Made by a program: the position numbers and the translations under genes. Positions 34,328-46,797 of a DNA stretch of 64,000 nt are shown here, in pieces. Positions within the stretch are counted from its first letter, which is position 1; each line of letters starts with the position of its first letter. The notes beneath the pieces were generated by a model that saw only the letters and a list, made by a program, of their open reading frames with translations, searched no databases and had not been told where the DNA came from. Source of the stretch: Diorhabda sublineata (Eukaryota > Arthropoda > Insecta > Coleoptera > Chrysomelidae); NCBI RefSeq assembly GCF_026230105.1, contig NC_079477.1, forward strand, positions 16,807,001 to 16,871,000, given 5' to 3'.

Positions 34328-34790
34328 CTATTGATTATGGATGAATGTGTGGTCAGGTATTGCATAGGCGATTAGTGGAAATATTCCAGTCTTTTCGAAG
34401 CCTTTTGTAGCATTCTTAACAATGGTAGACTGATTCCAAGCCCGTTGGAAAAGTGCTTCGAATGAGACTTTTGTGATTCCTTGATTCGTATGTGAATGTT
34501 GCCATGCTGTAGATTGTTGGTGATAATAGGTTTTGAATGGTTTTAAAAACGATACATCTAAAGGTTGCAGGGCATATGATATATGTGGAGGCAGAAGTAC
34601 AAGTTCAATTTCGAAAGAGTCACACAAGTCTACCGCTGAATAGCTGGTATGAAACGCGAGCCCATCCAAAATTAGAACTTCTTTTCCTGGGGTCCAGTAG
34701 CAATTGAAATGTGGCAGCCACAACTCATAAGCTTCTTCAGTGATCTAGCCCTTTTTTGTCTTGACAATACCATTACCAGGTGGCATAACT
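34328..34790 (-). pseudogene. pogo/Tigger-type (DDE_1) transposase fragment
   Basis: A 131-codon frame, extendable upstream past a stop, reads EVLILDGLAFHTSYSAVDLC (catalytic LILDG Asp), then SFEIELVLLPPHISYALQPL and DVSFLKPFKTYYHQQS. These are the second and third catalytic blocks of the pogo/CENP-B-like DDE_1 superfamily (PPHxxxxLQPLDVxFF). ITKVSFEALFQRAW and GFEKTGIFPL follow, as usual after the domain. The upstream remnant reads MPPGNGIVKTKKG. The CENP-B helix-turn-helix N-terminus is missing. Confidence 0.85.
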
Positions 34791-34799
34791 AGAAAAAAA

Positions 34800-37055
34800 T
34801 ACTTTTGAAATACATATTTTAGACGTTAATCTCGAAGATCATATTTAAAAACAAATTGGTTCTCTAATATACATACCTTTCATAACAATATAAACCAATG
34901 TAGCTGAATTTTAACACAAATCCGTAATATGACACAAATGGTAAGTACGTATCTTAGATGAGCGTCAAAATTGCGACACTCACAATCAACCGAGTCGCTG
35001 ACGAGTGGCGTCACCACTGATTCACAGGCGCGATCGAAAAACTGCCTATACCGGAAGATACGGGGTGAGAAAAGAGATTCTGATTATTCTGATCCGATTT
35101 GCCTCGGTATAGCCTATTTAATATTGGAACTGTTCAACTCGAGAAATGCTTAAGTTATTACTTAAAATTTATGTATATTAATATGATAATGTAAGAAAAG
35201 GTTATTCATTAATAGAAGCCTCCATTGATTATAAAATATATTTCATTCTAAGTTGTAATTCTTGAATATGTACATTAGAATTTGGGGTATGTACACTATG
35301 AATATCATTATTTACTCCTACAAAAGTACCAATTCTCATATTATGATAGTTATAATAACGAAACTTTTACATTCTATGTCATCTGAAAATCTTGCAGCAT
35401 CAAGTACAGTTTCATGATAGCGCTGGAGAGGTGGAATCTGTCTACCGCTGCCGCATGCATGAGGGAAAGAGAAGCCAGCAGACTAGCGCCTTAACGCGTT
35501 ACGTTACGAAACGGTTTACCCTCTTATAAGAATTTATCACTTATCAATTGATCTGCTCGGAAGTTAGATTAGCTAGAAATGAAGTATTCTCGATGCTAAA
35601 CATGCATAGGTAGGACGAATGGTTGTTCCAAGGTATGTCGGACGGGTGTCTACTTAATATGTTCAATCCTCAGGAGGAATTGTAACAACAATGCAATTAA
35701 TGTCCCCTCCCTAATCTGGAAATCTATGTTTCGTTTTCAATATTTCGTCATTAATTTGGATAGAAAACTTCAACTCAAGATGGAATAAGGAAATTGCCAC
35801 AAGAAGAAGTCTTGGAATAAATAGATATTGGTCGTGTGGATGCTGTAGAAGAAATTAATACGATTTAATTAACGCACATACAATGCTTCAGAGCTTGTAA
35901 ATTTATGTTATGTGACCTAGATTGCAAAGAAGAAATGAGATATAAAATAAACCAATAACAATTTTTTTATGAAATACTGAAATATTTACCATTTACTTTA
36001 CTTACTTTGGAAATGTTTTTCTATGTAATAAATTGTCATTTCAAACTAAATGTTTGTTTTATTCTATTTATCTCTTCAGTTACTCTTTAACTATATACAA
36101 ATATAGAGCGATTTTTTTAAAACTCACACAGAACCTCAGAAATATGTTACTACAATTTTCAGTTTGTTCTGGCACACTTCAATCCTCCATAGTGCGGTTT
36201 TAACGGCGGTTTTACTGTTATTTGAAACTAAATGTTCAAATTGCCACATTTATCAAGTACATTGTTGATAAATCCTGGACTAATTATACTAATTTCATGT
36301 CAAACTTCTCATTTGCTTGTGCTGTGGTATATATTTGATTTGATATACCTCCACAGAAAAAGGTCTAGAGATCTGTTATCACTATATAACTTTGTTTACG
36401 AAAAACAAACATTTCAAAATTTTCAGCTACAATAAGCATAAATCCTTCGTCTTGCTGATACCACATATTGTCATTAGCTAAATTTGGATTATTGGAAGTT
36501 GGAAACATATTGACAAGGATAGTTTCTCAACAACGCTATTTAGTTAGTTTATTTACGAAGAAAAAATATCCTAGGACATGATGATTCCATACATTAACTA
36601 CCTGAGAACTTTGCGTGCATTTTTCATCCAATAGCTAGAATTTTAATGAAATGTGACTTCATCAGAAAAACTTTATTATCACAATTATTATAATATAAAG
36701 AGTGAAAGTAAGTTAAGAACAGAAGTAAACTGAGCGTAGCTTCTTTTGGGAGTTCTCGCTATCTTGCTGAACCCATATATGCAGCGTAAGCAACTTCTTG
36801 TAGGAAAATATATAAAATAATTCGTAGAACACAAAATGTATTCTAAGTTTTTGCTTATTTTTGGATAAGTACATAAATTCATGTAGCTATTTATTATTTG
36901 AAATTCTGTTAAATTTAGATGGAATCAAAAATGTTGATATCCTTTCCAATCCAATATCTCATAACATTATAATATTCTATTGATTTTATAATTTAGCCAT
37001 GCACTATATAAACTTTGGTGTGCAAACAATCAGAGATATTACCTTCTCAATGAAC
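34800..37055. other. Non-coding stretch with two GC-richer islands
   Basis: No gene recognised. Two short stretches, 34965-35115 and 35400-35525, are clearly less AT-rich than their surroundings and include CTACCGCTGCCGCATGCATG and GCGCCTTAACGCGTTACGTT. They may be ends of an unidentified repeat. The 60-codon frame at 34971-35153 has no known relatives that I can see. Confidence 0.4.
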
Positions 37056-37059
37056 CTGT

Positions 37060-37860
37060 CAACCTGTCAAGTTCATTAACGTTGAAAGATAATTATAACT
37101 GTATAACAAGTTTCAAACAGCACATAAAGCTCGAGATGACAAGGATTATCCTGAATTGAGTAAATGCACACTATCGAAACTCTCAAAAGAAATAGGTTTT
37201 CGCTGGAAAAGCAAACCAAAAAGAAATAGAAAGAAGTAATATTGTAGTCTAGAGAAGAAATTACCTAAGGACTATAAAAGGAATGAGAAACCATACAAGA
37301 AATATATTTTACTGTTACAAGTCAAAGACAAGCTATTTTCAAATAATTTATCTACTGTTTCAAATTCACCACAATGAAAGGGGCGCAGACTAATAATAAT
37401 ACACATCGGCTTTCGAACTACCATGAGGTCATGAATTCTGCTTTCTTTTAATAATGGTTTGAAAAAAAAAATAGATTTTCTTCCACAGAGCTGTATAGTA
37501 GTGATGAATAATAAGTTATCACTCCAGACTATAAGAAATACTACCCACAACCAAGTGGTTCAAAAGGGATTTACAGAAATGGCTAAATTCAAAGCATATT
37601 AAGTTCCACCCAAGAAAAGAACTGTATTCTTCATGTTCCCTGCATAAACTGAATTTCAAAAAATATGGAATTGATTAAATTGCGTAGAATAATAGGGAGC
37701 TAAGCCCAATTGAGATGTTATGGGCACAGATAAAGGGATAATTTTCAATAGAAAATAATTCTTTTAAAATCAATGATAAATAATGTGAAGCAGGAAAACT
37801 GGAAAATGCAGTAAATCAGACGATTCTGATTTGGATTTCTCAGAAGTATCTCTACTTATA
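37060..37860 (+). pseudogene. IS630/Tc1-type DDE transposase, decayed
   Basis: Scattered blocks survive in order: LSKCTLSKLSKEIGFRWKSK with a basic KPKRNRKK (end of the DNA-binding part), then KGRRLIIIHIGFRT (the GxRLIILHAG block after the first catalytic Asp), and after more decay LSPIEMLWAQIKG (the ELNPIELVWA block around the last catalytic residue). The same family is represented by the better-preserved fragment at 50621-51210 on the other strand. Many stops; not functional. Confidence 0.6.
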
Positions 37861-37869
37861 CTGGTGAGT

Positions 37870-38450
37870 TTTTCATATTAAAATTATTATTTATGTATGT
37901 TACATTGTTTTAATATCAAAGTTTGAATCCTTACATCTATACAACCAGTATGCAACAATCTTCTTAACATACCTTATGGAAAACTAAAACATTTTTAGAA
38001 AAATTGCACTTTTTCACTTTTAGCTTTTTAGAAGTTAGTAGGTGAAAATTCGAGTTTAGATTCATGATATTTATATAAATATTTCATAGAAAAATACTCG
38101 AGATATAACTTCAAAAACTATTTTAACTGTCTACTAAAAGAAGTGATAGATTACGAAGACTATCATTCTAATACTTCCTCACTCATAAAATATAGATATA
38201 GAAACAAACTACTTATACCACAATATTTCAGTCAACAACAAATGACTTATTTTGCTAAAGTTCAATTAAAAGCAAAAATAACAAGATTGAACACCTGATA
38301 CCAAACAAGCGTTATGAATACATAGTAATCCTATTTCTTGGTAATTCTTAAAAGCAGTAACCTGTTTTTTCCAATCTATGGAGGTATGTATGTATGTATG
38401 TAAAACATTACTATGTTCGAGATAATCCAGCAACTTTGTTGCCTGAAAGT
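37870..38450. other. AT-rich non-coding stretch
   Basis: Nothing recognised except a short TATG tandem run near 38383-38401. Confidence 0.5.
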
Positions 38451-38452
38451 AT

Positions 38453-38553
38453 GGTATGTGTCCAATCAGGTAGTTCTGCTTTTTTGCAGACTTAATTATG
38501 ATATTGGACTTATGAATAATCCGAGTTTGTGACCTCGAGCGCCGAACGCAACT
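38453..38553 (+). repeat. Left inverted end of the 38.5-kb element
   Basis: Inverted counterpart at 40035-40135; the best conserved part is 38521-38551. Confidence 0.7.
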
Positions 38554-38896
38554 GTCAAAAATCTAAAAAACCATAAAAAAATTATATTATAACCGTAAAA
38601 GATTATTTTTGAAAAAACTTTTTTTGAAAGTTTTTAAAGAAGATTACATTTGCTACAATATAATACTAGAACTGTCTCTGTATGCCCTATAGATTCCAAG
38701 ATTAAGCCTTCCAAAGTTTATCATTTTTTTTAGATCTTAATAATTATTGCAATATTTTAGACGTTACTACAACTCTAGCGGGATGATGTTCCAATTACTT
38801 TCGACGTTGTATGCTATTATTGCTCGTGTGAAGTCATGAATACGACTCAGTAGCACGTTTTTAACCTTCCTAAAATTTTTTTGTTTCATTTGTTGA

Positions 38897-39720
38897 GTGC
38901 TGTTTGAACTCATAATGTACAGAATGTCTCATCTCAATCCCAGCGTGAGTTTGTGTTTCATATGTAAGGAGACTCTAAGTGAAGGTCAAGTGCGCCCAGT
39001 GAAGAAAAGATGTTTAAAAATCCTTCTTACGTCGAATATTTACCTTAAGAACATAGACAATCCCCGTTTATTGAAGGGTGTAAGTCCAAAGTTGATCAAA
39101 CCAGTTGTTATTGAAAAATAACGCCATTAAGAGCCACGAGATCAGTCTCTGAGCAGTTCAATCAGAGAACACTGTTGTTTATGTGGAGACAAAATAACTA
39201 AAGAGTTTCTTGTGGAAGAAAGGAAGAAGGCAGAAAAACGGAAGAATGTCATTATTGTGGAAAAATTGTCTCTCAGGGCAACAATCTTGAAAGCAGCTGA
39301 GAAACTTGGTGATGAATCGGCTCTTGAAATAAAAGAACTTATAATATCCCATAATAAAGATTTGGTAGAGTTTGATGCCAGATATCATCGGTTAGCCCAA
39401 CAAAGCTCTACCAAGTACCATCAACAGGAAAGTCTAGGAGAAATGATCAGTATTCAATAGTTCATTAAGTCATGGAAAAGATTTATTGATTTCTGGAAGA
39501 TAACGCTGAGGAGTGTTAGTTCGCTCTAGAGGGACTCATCTACGAACAGCCAAGACTCGCTTGTTTGAAAAGTATTGGGAGGACATTTTGATCGTTGGGA
39601 GACCCTTCAAACACACGACTGTATGTTTTGAAAACACAGGTCACAAAATTCTCACCTGTACATGGTATAACAGTTCAGATCTTCAAGAAGAAAGACTAAA
39701 GTCATACGAGAAGATATACG
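38897..39720 (+). pseudogene. Cys-rich protein of an unnamed transposon-borne family
   Basis: Frames can be chained: SLCFICKETLSEGQVRPVKK, PRLLKGVS.., then an H/C-bearing stretch ending LRATRSVSEQFNQ, a second finger REHCCLCGDKITKEF, EERKKAEKRKN, LRATILKAAEKLGDESALEI, NKDLVEFDARYHRL, and after a break AKTRLFEKYWEDILI, TTVCFENTGHKILT, CTWYN. The C-x2-C, DARYH and TTVCF..TG..ILT blocks recur in a multi-copy family that I have seen in insect and cnidarian predictions, but I know no assigned function. Two C-x2-C modules suggest zinc binding. At least three frameshifts or stops. The part downstream of 39720 that larger relatives have is absent. Confidence 0.55.
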
Positions 39721-40034
39721 GTCACAAGTGTAAGACACATCTCAATTCACACCTCTTCTTTGAGTTGTTTATTTCATCATCGTTCACACTTCTTATTTTC
39801 TTTTTCAACATTCCATCATTAAAGTACAGGGCTTCGTTGGTATAATCAATCAGAAAGACAGAATCGGAAACGATTGGGTCTACAGATAAAGTTTTAATAT
39901 CATATTGTAACAAATTTAGACTATTTCAATAACGTACTGAAAAAGTTTTTACAAAAACTAGTCCTTTACTATTTTAATCGCTGAAATTTGAAAAAAATCC
40001 TGAATTTTCCGCGTTTTTTTTTGGTTTCTGATAA

Positions 40035-40135
40035 AGTTTGCGTTCGACGCTCTAGATCACAAACTTGGATAATTTATTAGGCCAACATCATAAACGAGTC
40101 TGCAAAAAATCAGTGCTACCGGATGTGACGCATGC
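40035..40135 (-). repeat. Right inverted end of the 38.5-kb element
   Basis: Inverted counterpart at 38453-38553. Confidence 0.7.
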
Positions 40136-40159
40136 TGTTTTAAGTTACTGGACTAATAC

Positions 40160-40334
40160 AGAGGTCTAATTTAATTTTTCCAGATATGCAGGGAAAATAT
40201 GTAGCAAAATGGCTTGAAGGGACCTTCTCATTATTTCGACTAATAGGTTGAGATTTCAAGTAATGAGGGTTTTGGTGTTTGGAGGGAAAGGAAGAAAACA
40301 TTTTTTCGAGATTCGACTTAACGAGGTTCCACTG
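40160..40334 (-). repeat. Tigger/pogo-like transposon terminus
   Basis: From the right edge inward (minus strand) it reads CAGTGGAACCTCGTTAAGTC, GAATCTCGAAAAA, and further in ATTAGTCGAAATAATGAGA. CAGTGGAACCTCGTTA is the familiar opening of Tigger/pogo terminal repeats. No transposase is attached, so this is a solo end or a MITE fragment. It lies just outside the right inverted repeat of the 38.5-kb element. Confidence 0.6.
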
Positions 40335-41183
40335 CATATTTTACAGTGAAGTTAACTTTTACATTAAAAAGCCAGTTTTACGTAACACGGCCCTTGTATT
40401 CCTCATAAATTTTATAATAAAAATGTAATAGATTTACTGAAATTAAGTTCTGTGCAACAATAAATAAAATTTTGTAAAGCATACAATTTAATAAGTAACA
40501 TGGAAGATGCAAATTTGTAGACAAAGTTGTAAACGAACCAAGTGTGATTACAACTACTGTGTAATATATCTGTAACATCGAATTACAACTCACAGACTAA
40601 TATGGGATTAAATTTCGAAAATAATCTGTACTAAATCATATATTCATTAAAATATCTTTTATCCCAATTTATTTATCCCCTTAACGCTTTCTGCCACATG
40701 CTTCAATTATGGAATGCCATTGCTCTCTTCTTCTATTTCCGTCTTTTCATTGACGTCATATAATTGACTTTAGTGACGTAACGCCAACGATATATTTATC
40801 GAAGGATGAACTATTAGAGAAGGGAAAACAAAGTCGTAGCAATCGTCAATTTGATGAAGGGAATGTTAAAAAATATATTTTATTATCTAATGAATATATT
40901 TTAGTCAACATTAAATAAATAATCGAGATGATATGTATATTTATTTTGGTTTTAATGTGTTTTCTTTAATTTGATAGCTACAGATAATGTATTCATGCAG
41001 TAAATAGATTATAATCTTGAAAAAGTAGAACTTATAACATTATTGACGATATTATATTATTTAAACTAGCGAGATTACTTAACATATTTATTTTGTTCGT
41101 ACCGAGTTTGCTATGGAATTATAACAAATTGGTCAATAATACATTCTTACGTAATATATGGAAATATATATGAATATTAGCTC
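40335..41183. other. AT-rich non-coding stretch
   Basis: No gene recognised. A minus-strand stretch near 40680-40760 reads NRRREQWHSIIEACGRKR, which faintly recalls a LINE C-terminus. Confidence 0.35.
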
Positions 41184-41187
41184 TTAA

Positions 41188-43090
41188 CCTTTCGTCGGGC
41201 GCGCCCAAAAAATCTTACAGACGGACGCGATGTGTTAAAATGATCAAAATGTTTGTTAATTCAAATTTTGGGGTGATTATTTGAATTTTGTTATTCCTAA
41301 ACTGCTTTATTACACACAATTACATACAGACGTACTTGTTGTAAGTACAGCATTAAAATAACTTAAAAGGTAAAGATGAAAAAAATATGAGCTCCATTCA
41401 GCGTACGCGATGACAAACAAAATTAAAACACATTATAAAACTTAACAAATATTTTAGGTAACATCAAAAAATATCATTCGAATTCTTCCTCTGTTAGTAG
41501 AAGTTGTAGTAAACGAGGAAACTTTTGACTACATTCTGAACAATAGCACTCGATATGCGACAAACAAATAGGCTTCTTGCAGTTTTTGCATCTATATTTA
41601 GTTAACTTTCCATTCTCTTGACACGTTTCAGATCTTTTTCTTTTTTGTGCAATTTCGTTATTTTCATCCGTTCTTTCACCTTCTTTATCTGCAGTTACGT
41701 ACTTTTTCAGGTATAACTTTCATTCATATTCATCTCTGAAGTGATAGAACTCCTTCGTACCAAATAAGGTGCAATTAGTTCTTGGGATAAGAATTTTAAG
41801 AATGATTTTCTTCGAATAACATTTTCATTATTTCCAAAATAACATTAATACCACTCATATTAATCATGAAAAAGAATATGACCATAGGGTAACGTTTAAC
41901 ATTTCTTGCCACATTATATATGCTCTTGGTTTGATTATAAAATGTGATAATCAAAGATTTCATATTAACACCCGTCTCAGGATCAATAGAATGATCTTCC
42001 TCCATACGTGTTGCCAAAAGCACACATTTACATAGCTTAAGTAGATAGGAAACCAAGGTACAGCCATCGGTGAATCCGAAAAGGATACTAGGAGGGGCTC
42101 TGTTTTCAGTTGTAATAAACTCTAATGAAAAATTTGAGGCTTAGTTTTTTTTACAGTACCAATATATGACAGTTTCTGCTTTCTTAACTCTTCTATTAGT
42201 TCAAAACTAGAAAACCCATTGACGGCAGTTATATTTCGTCCTAATTAGTATATGGGTTTACAAATTCGCAAAACAACATCCATTGGTGAATTACTTAATT
42301 AGCAAGGACCTTCGGGATGCAGTCTAGCGTATATTATATACATAAAAGACGTTGGCATCAACAAGTGCAAAAATATTAAGCCCGTATTTGCTCGGTTTAT
42401 TCAAGGTGTATTGAACAAAGCTACATCTTCCATGAAATCCCTCCAATTTTTTGTCTACGGTTACGTTTTCTCATAAGTGGTAGGAATTTTGACAATTTTT
42501 TTATGAACATATGAAAAACTTGTCGAATGGGTGCAAGATTGTCTGTTAATTTTCTATCACTACGATTCGTCCGATCGCCAAATCGCAGACATCGCAAAAT
42601 AAATTTGAAACGTTTGATACTCGTGACCAATCGGAATTTTTCAATGCCATCTGATCCCCAAAGATCTTCTAGACTTTGTTTGTCGCTTCTGTGATCACCA
42701 GCCAAAATTAGCAATTCTATAAAGGCTTTCAATACGATGATATACATAGGTTTTGCATCTCTTTCTACTGGTTAGTATACTGCACAAAAATCTGTAAAAT
42801 TTCAGCAATAATAAGGCAACTCCAATATTCTAAAGGAGTTATGGCTGATTTAGCCTCACCTATTACCCCTGGTAATTTACGAATAATATTTTCACTTTCA
42901 TATCATATTGTTTTTGATGAACATTTTTCTCCACTTGAACTTTTATTTATCTCTTTTGCCATTACGTTTTCCAACAAAGTAACTCTCTTCGCTCTCATTA
43001 TCTGAATCTTCCTCATCTGCAGTAGCTTCTTGTTCAGTTTCTGAATCTCTTTCGCGCTCCTCAATATTATATTCCTACTTATTACAGCCT
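41188..43090 (-). mobile_element. piggyBac element, nearly full length, degenerate
   Basis: The minus-strand coding remnants cover the acidic N-terminus, catalytic domain and C-terminal zinc finger of a piggyBac transposase over ~1.6 kb, the usual gene size. On the left a TTAA (41184-41187) precedes CCTTTCGTCGGGCGCGCC, a plausible piggyBac tip. The right tip is not resolved: a similar sequence, TAACCTCTCGACGGACCGAC (43114..), is in direct rather than inverted orientation. Confidence 0.7.
41474..43075 (-). pseudogene. piggyBac transposase, frameshifted
   Basis: N-terminus (43070-42930): an acidic tract DSETEQEATADEEDSDNESE followed by YFVGKRNGKRDK, typical of piggyBac. Then 42747-42421: IELLILAGDHRSDKQSLEDL, WGSDGIEKFRLVTSIKRFKF and ILRCLRFGDR, the first part of the DDE_Tnp_1_7 domain. 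Then 42056-41796: LKLCKCVLLATRMEEDHSID, TGVNMKSLIITFYNQTKSIY and NVKRYPMVIFFFMINMSGIN, the end of the domain. Finally 41640-41474: CQENGKLTKYRCKNCKKPIC then LSHIECYCSEC, an intact cysteine finger, and TGA at 41476-41474. Stops and frameshifts separate these blocks. Confidence 0.88.
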
Positions 43091-43117
43091 AACCAACCCA
43101 ACCCAACCTAAGGTAAC
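43088..43117. repeat. Short telomere-like (AACCC/AACCT) tract
   Basis: CCTAACCAACCCAACCCAAC and CTAAGG: a few degenerate telomere-type units beside the piggyBac edge. Confidence 0.6.
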
Positions 43118-43121
43118 CTCT

Positions 43122-43154
43122 CGACGGACCGACGGACGGACGGACGGACGGACA
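43122..43154. repeat. (GGAC)n microsatellite
   Basis: About seven tetranucleotide units, GC-rich in an AT-rich context. Confidence 0.9.
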
Positions 43155-46100
43155 GTATTCTGCAATGCATCAACTTTTTGATTTCTTTTCCCTTGGTCGA
43201 ATCAACTCTTTACTCTTTGACTTGTAGGTATTAGTTGTTATTGATTTGAGATACGTCTATACATTTCACATTCTGTTAAATAAAAATTTATAGAATGAAA
43301 AAATTCTCAATTTTTTGTACCTCCTCTTATGAATGTTACCTCTCAATGACGAATCCGCACATAGTCGTAGGAACATCGTGACATGTGTACCGATTGGCAG
43401 GATGGTTTGTATTTATTTCTTTGACTACTATCCTAGATGTTTACTACTTTATAATAGCCTTACTAGATCAGTAAAGAAAATATAAGAGTTGCAGGATCAT
43501 ATGTTTGGCTACCCCTTCGCTAATCACAGTTCTGTATACGTTTAGGCATCAAGAAGAGAAAGTGGTCAATTTCTGCAGAACTTCGTTCCAAACATCTGTA
43601 ACTCCGTGAACCAACTACATAATTGTCTATGTGAGGTGGTGTAAACTGGTCTGTCTCTTCCCCATCATATCCCATACATTTTAGATATGTTTTCAGCTAC
43701 CTTGCTGAAAAAGTACTTGAGAACTGCTATTTGGTAGAGGCAGTAAATTGTAGAATATCATGAACATAATACCTACGTGTCAATATATCTAGAACAATGA
43801 CAAGTAAGGAAAAGCTGCCATAAGCAGAAGCTCCACGTAACATTACTCGAACAGTCTTGGACACATACCTTTAAACAGAATCCCAATATCAGGTCTTCCT
43901 ACCTTTTTAGAGACTCAATGGGAACTAAAACAGAATTTATTTCGATGCTGAAAAGGATATTACGTCAATCTGTCTTCTATCAATCTCTGCGTCAGCATAA
44001 ACATTGACGACAGTGGTCCGCAATCAAAAGAAGCTACTAATTGTAGACGGTACACATAAAAAAATTATTCATCAACTCCCAGGAAACAAGCATGACCAGA
44101 TACTGGAATTTTGTAAAAATATGGACACGATAGTTCACCATTAGCCAATTAGATGAGAGGAATATCGAATCGTTGGATCTGTTTTTTTTTTAATATAAAT
44201 CAAATTGAATATGCTGCAAGACGCAACAGAACATGAAATTTTGTGTGATAATTTCGGCAATTTGTGAATAACATTACAACGGAATAGTGCTCCTTTTGAT
44301 AGGAAGAATGAACTAATCTATCATCACTTTTTAAGTATAATAATTCCACAGATGAGAGGAAAGGTGTGTTTCAAATATCACTATACATTTGATTATATGT
44401 TGAAAATATTTTGGAATCCGAGAAAAAGCGGTTCTATTCTGTTACTTACGAGATGATTTGATGTTACTTGATTATTTTCGATATGGAGATGATGTTTTCC
44501 CTTCTGAGAATTTTCTCTATTTATTCATATTAAACATGAGGAGTAGAAGCAAATTCAAAATAAGTGAATGTTTTCATTTTATTTAGAAACTTTTTGTGGA
44601 GCCTGTAATATTTAGAATAAAATCATTTTAATTTATAGATGTCTTAATGATTAAGGTCAAGTAAACTCTTAAATATATGTTTATGTCCATAAACAACATA
44701 TTAGAACAAAATCTGCATTTGAAAACTCATAATTACTTAAACCTACGTTATGTGGAATTTTCTGAGGTGCTCGATTTTTTCCTATTTACTAAGAATAACT
44801 TAAAGGTCAATTTCGATTCCTTTTTTTTTGTTTTATGAGACTCATTGTTTCACTACCTACATGATGAAATATCTATTGGACCTATCAAACAATTCGAATT
44901 TGTATTTGACTTCTTTTGTTGTATTTTCCACTTCAGCAAAATTTCATTCAACGCTTCCTTGAACGGCTGTTTATTCGCCTCTTTACGATTTGATATCAAG
45001 CTGACTTTTATTGTTTATCGTTATATAGGAAAGCTTTTATTAGATTTTGTGCATTGATTTCTCAGCAGAATTTAAAACATTGGACGTTTTGATGTTTTCT
45101 CGACTACATACTTCCCATCAGACTGATTCATATATTATATAGAAAACTATTTTTCTATATTCGATTTCAGAAGACAGAATTGTTAGAATTACTTGGATTC
45201 GTTTATTCACAAATTCTACTATTCTCTAAATTATCTTCAATAATTCCCATCTGCCTGTAACAAAATCAGTATGACTTCGATCCTCGAATCAATTAAAATT
45301 ACCATTTCCATGGAATCTGAGAAACTAAGAACATTTATAACTTCCAGTTATCTTCAATAAGTTTCCGATGAAATTATATTACTAAGCGTTAAAAGAGGCC
45401 TCATCTGTTCTAAATTTGACTATGGTTACATCATTTATATGTTTATACACTAATTTATTAAACTCTAATCACAATTCTTCCTCTTCATCTATACTTTGTT
45501 GCTTTCCACCCTAGCTCTCTTGCTAGTCCTCTAAGCTGAAGCTAATGAGCCCTATCGCTAATACGACAATCTCTTGTCCGTTCCAAACATCCCCGTTCCT
45601 TCTGCTTTATTCTCCACCTTGGACCAAAAATACCAAGAATATCCTCCGACTTAATCCTTTTCATGCCTCCAAACTGACTCCGGAGTCGATTGCGCAGGTT
45701 CCTTTCGCTTACCTTCGTCTTGTAGTGTTTACGCTGACGAACTACATTACATAGCATCCTTTCATCTATTTGGAAGCGCTTCAACTCGAACGACTAATCG
45801 AAGAACACCATAGATGAATGGTTTTGTCACAATCACAGTTATTTTGGGAACAAGGAATCCCTAGGCTTGTTAAACAACACCTATAATGGCGATTATAATT
45901 AAAAAAGAATTTATTACATAATATTAATTATTTATCCTCAAAAAGAGGCTCCTTAAAAGAGGTAGAAAACATCTAGTGACTTTTAACACGCTTTTATTAG
46001 CTGTCAGATTAATTTGAAACACCTATCAGATACAGATAATAGTAAAATAATTTATAATGTAATGGACTCTTGGACTTGATTTTTTCTATTCACATTAAAC

Positions 46101-46790
46101 GATCAGATAAATCCAAAATATTGCACACTTACCGAGTTCCTATGACATTCTATTAATTTAATACTTTCCTCCCATAGCTGATAGGATTACAGGGTTAATG
46201 ATTTTTTACTCAAATTTAGCACAAAAGTTTATTACCAACAAGCTATTTTTATGCTGAAATGCCAAAAAGTATAAAAACCGTAAGCCTCAATAAACTATCC
46301 ATTACGATGCTAATGTGAAAACATTTTATATGGGGAATTATTAATTTTTAAAGTTCAAAAAAACATTAACAAACCAAAGATCTGATTAAATCGATCAGTT
46401 TCCGAACTTTCAGTTCATGATCGGGTTAACCCGATCATAGTTTTCAAAAAGTTGTAGTAAAATAGATTGTTAGTTGACCTTTCTTTTGTCATGGTTCCCC
46501 AAGCTTCGTGCTAGATTCCTATTTAAAATGAAACTGGTATTTATAATCCTTTCTATTTTTCGTTGAGGCCATCCTCTCATATCTGTGAGAAATATTACTC
46601 AAATCCTTCTTAGGGTTGAATAATGATATCAAATTTAATATAAAATATTCATCAAACAGATGAAAATTTTTACAAACCAATCTGCAAAACAAGGAAGGGA
46701 TACTACTTTACTTCAAGTAGGAATTTTGTGAACTTTTAGTGATATATTTATACTGATCACAATGTTCACCACTACCATACCAACACTCAC
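43155..46790. other. Long AT-rich non-coding stretch
   Basis: About 3.6 kb without a recognised gene. The minus-strand 80-codon frame at 45542-45784 is Arg/Lys-rich but matches nothing I know. Confidence 0.45.
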
Positions 46791-46797
46791 AACTACA

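Larger units (their letters stand above)
38453..40135 (+). mobile_element. DNA element with ~100-bp inverted ends carrying a Cys-rich gene
   Basis: The sequence 38453-38553 is the imperfect reverse complement of 40035-40135. Matching stretches include TTTTTTGCAGACT, TTATGATRTTGG and, at the inner edge, AGTTTGTGAYCTMGAGCG and CGAACGCAA. The arms span ~100 bp at roughly 75-80% identity. They enclose 1.5 kb with a broken gene of an unnamed family (38897-39720). Long inverted ends plus a repeat-family gene indicate a class II element. I could not see a convincing target duplication. Confidence 0.65.

Noticed and set aside
40680..40760. LINE C-terminal fragment
   Set aside because: Only an ~18-residue loose resemblance (REQWHSIIEACG); no neighbouring RT blocks.
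43114..43154. Right terminal repeat of the 41.2-kb piggyBac
   Set aside because: It is similar to the left tip but in direct, not inverted, orientation and lacks TTAA at the right position.
44845..45784. Open frames of 69-80 codons on both strands
   Set aside because: Mutually overlapping, with no domain signatures.
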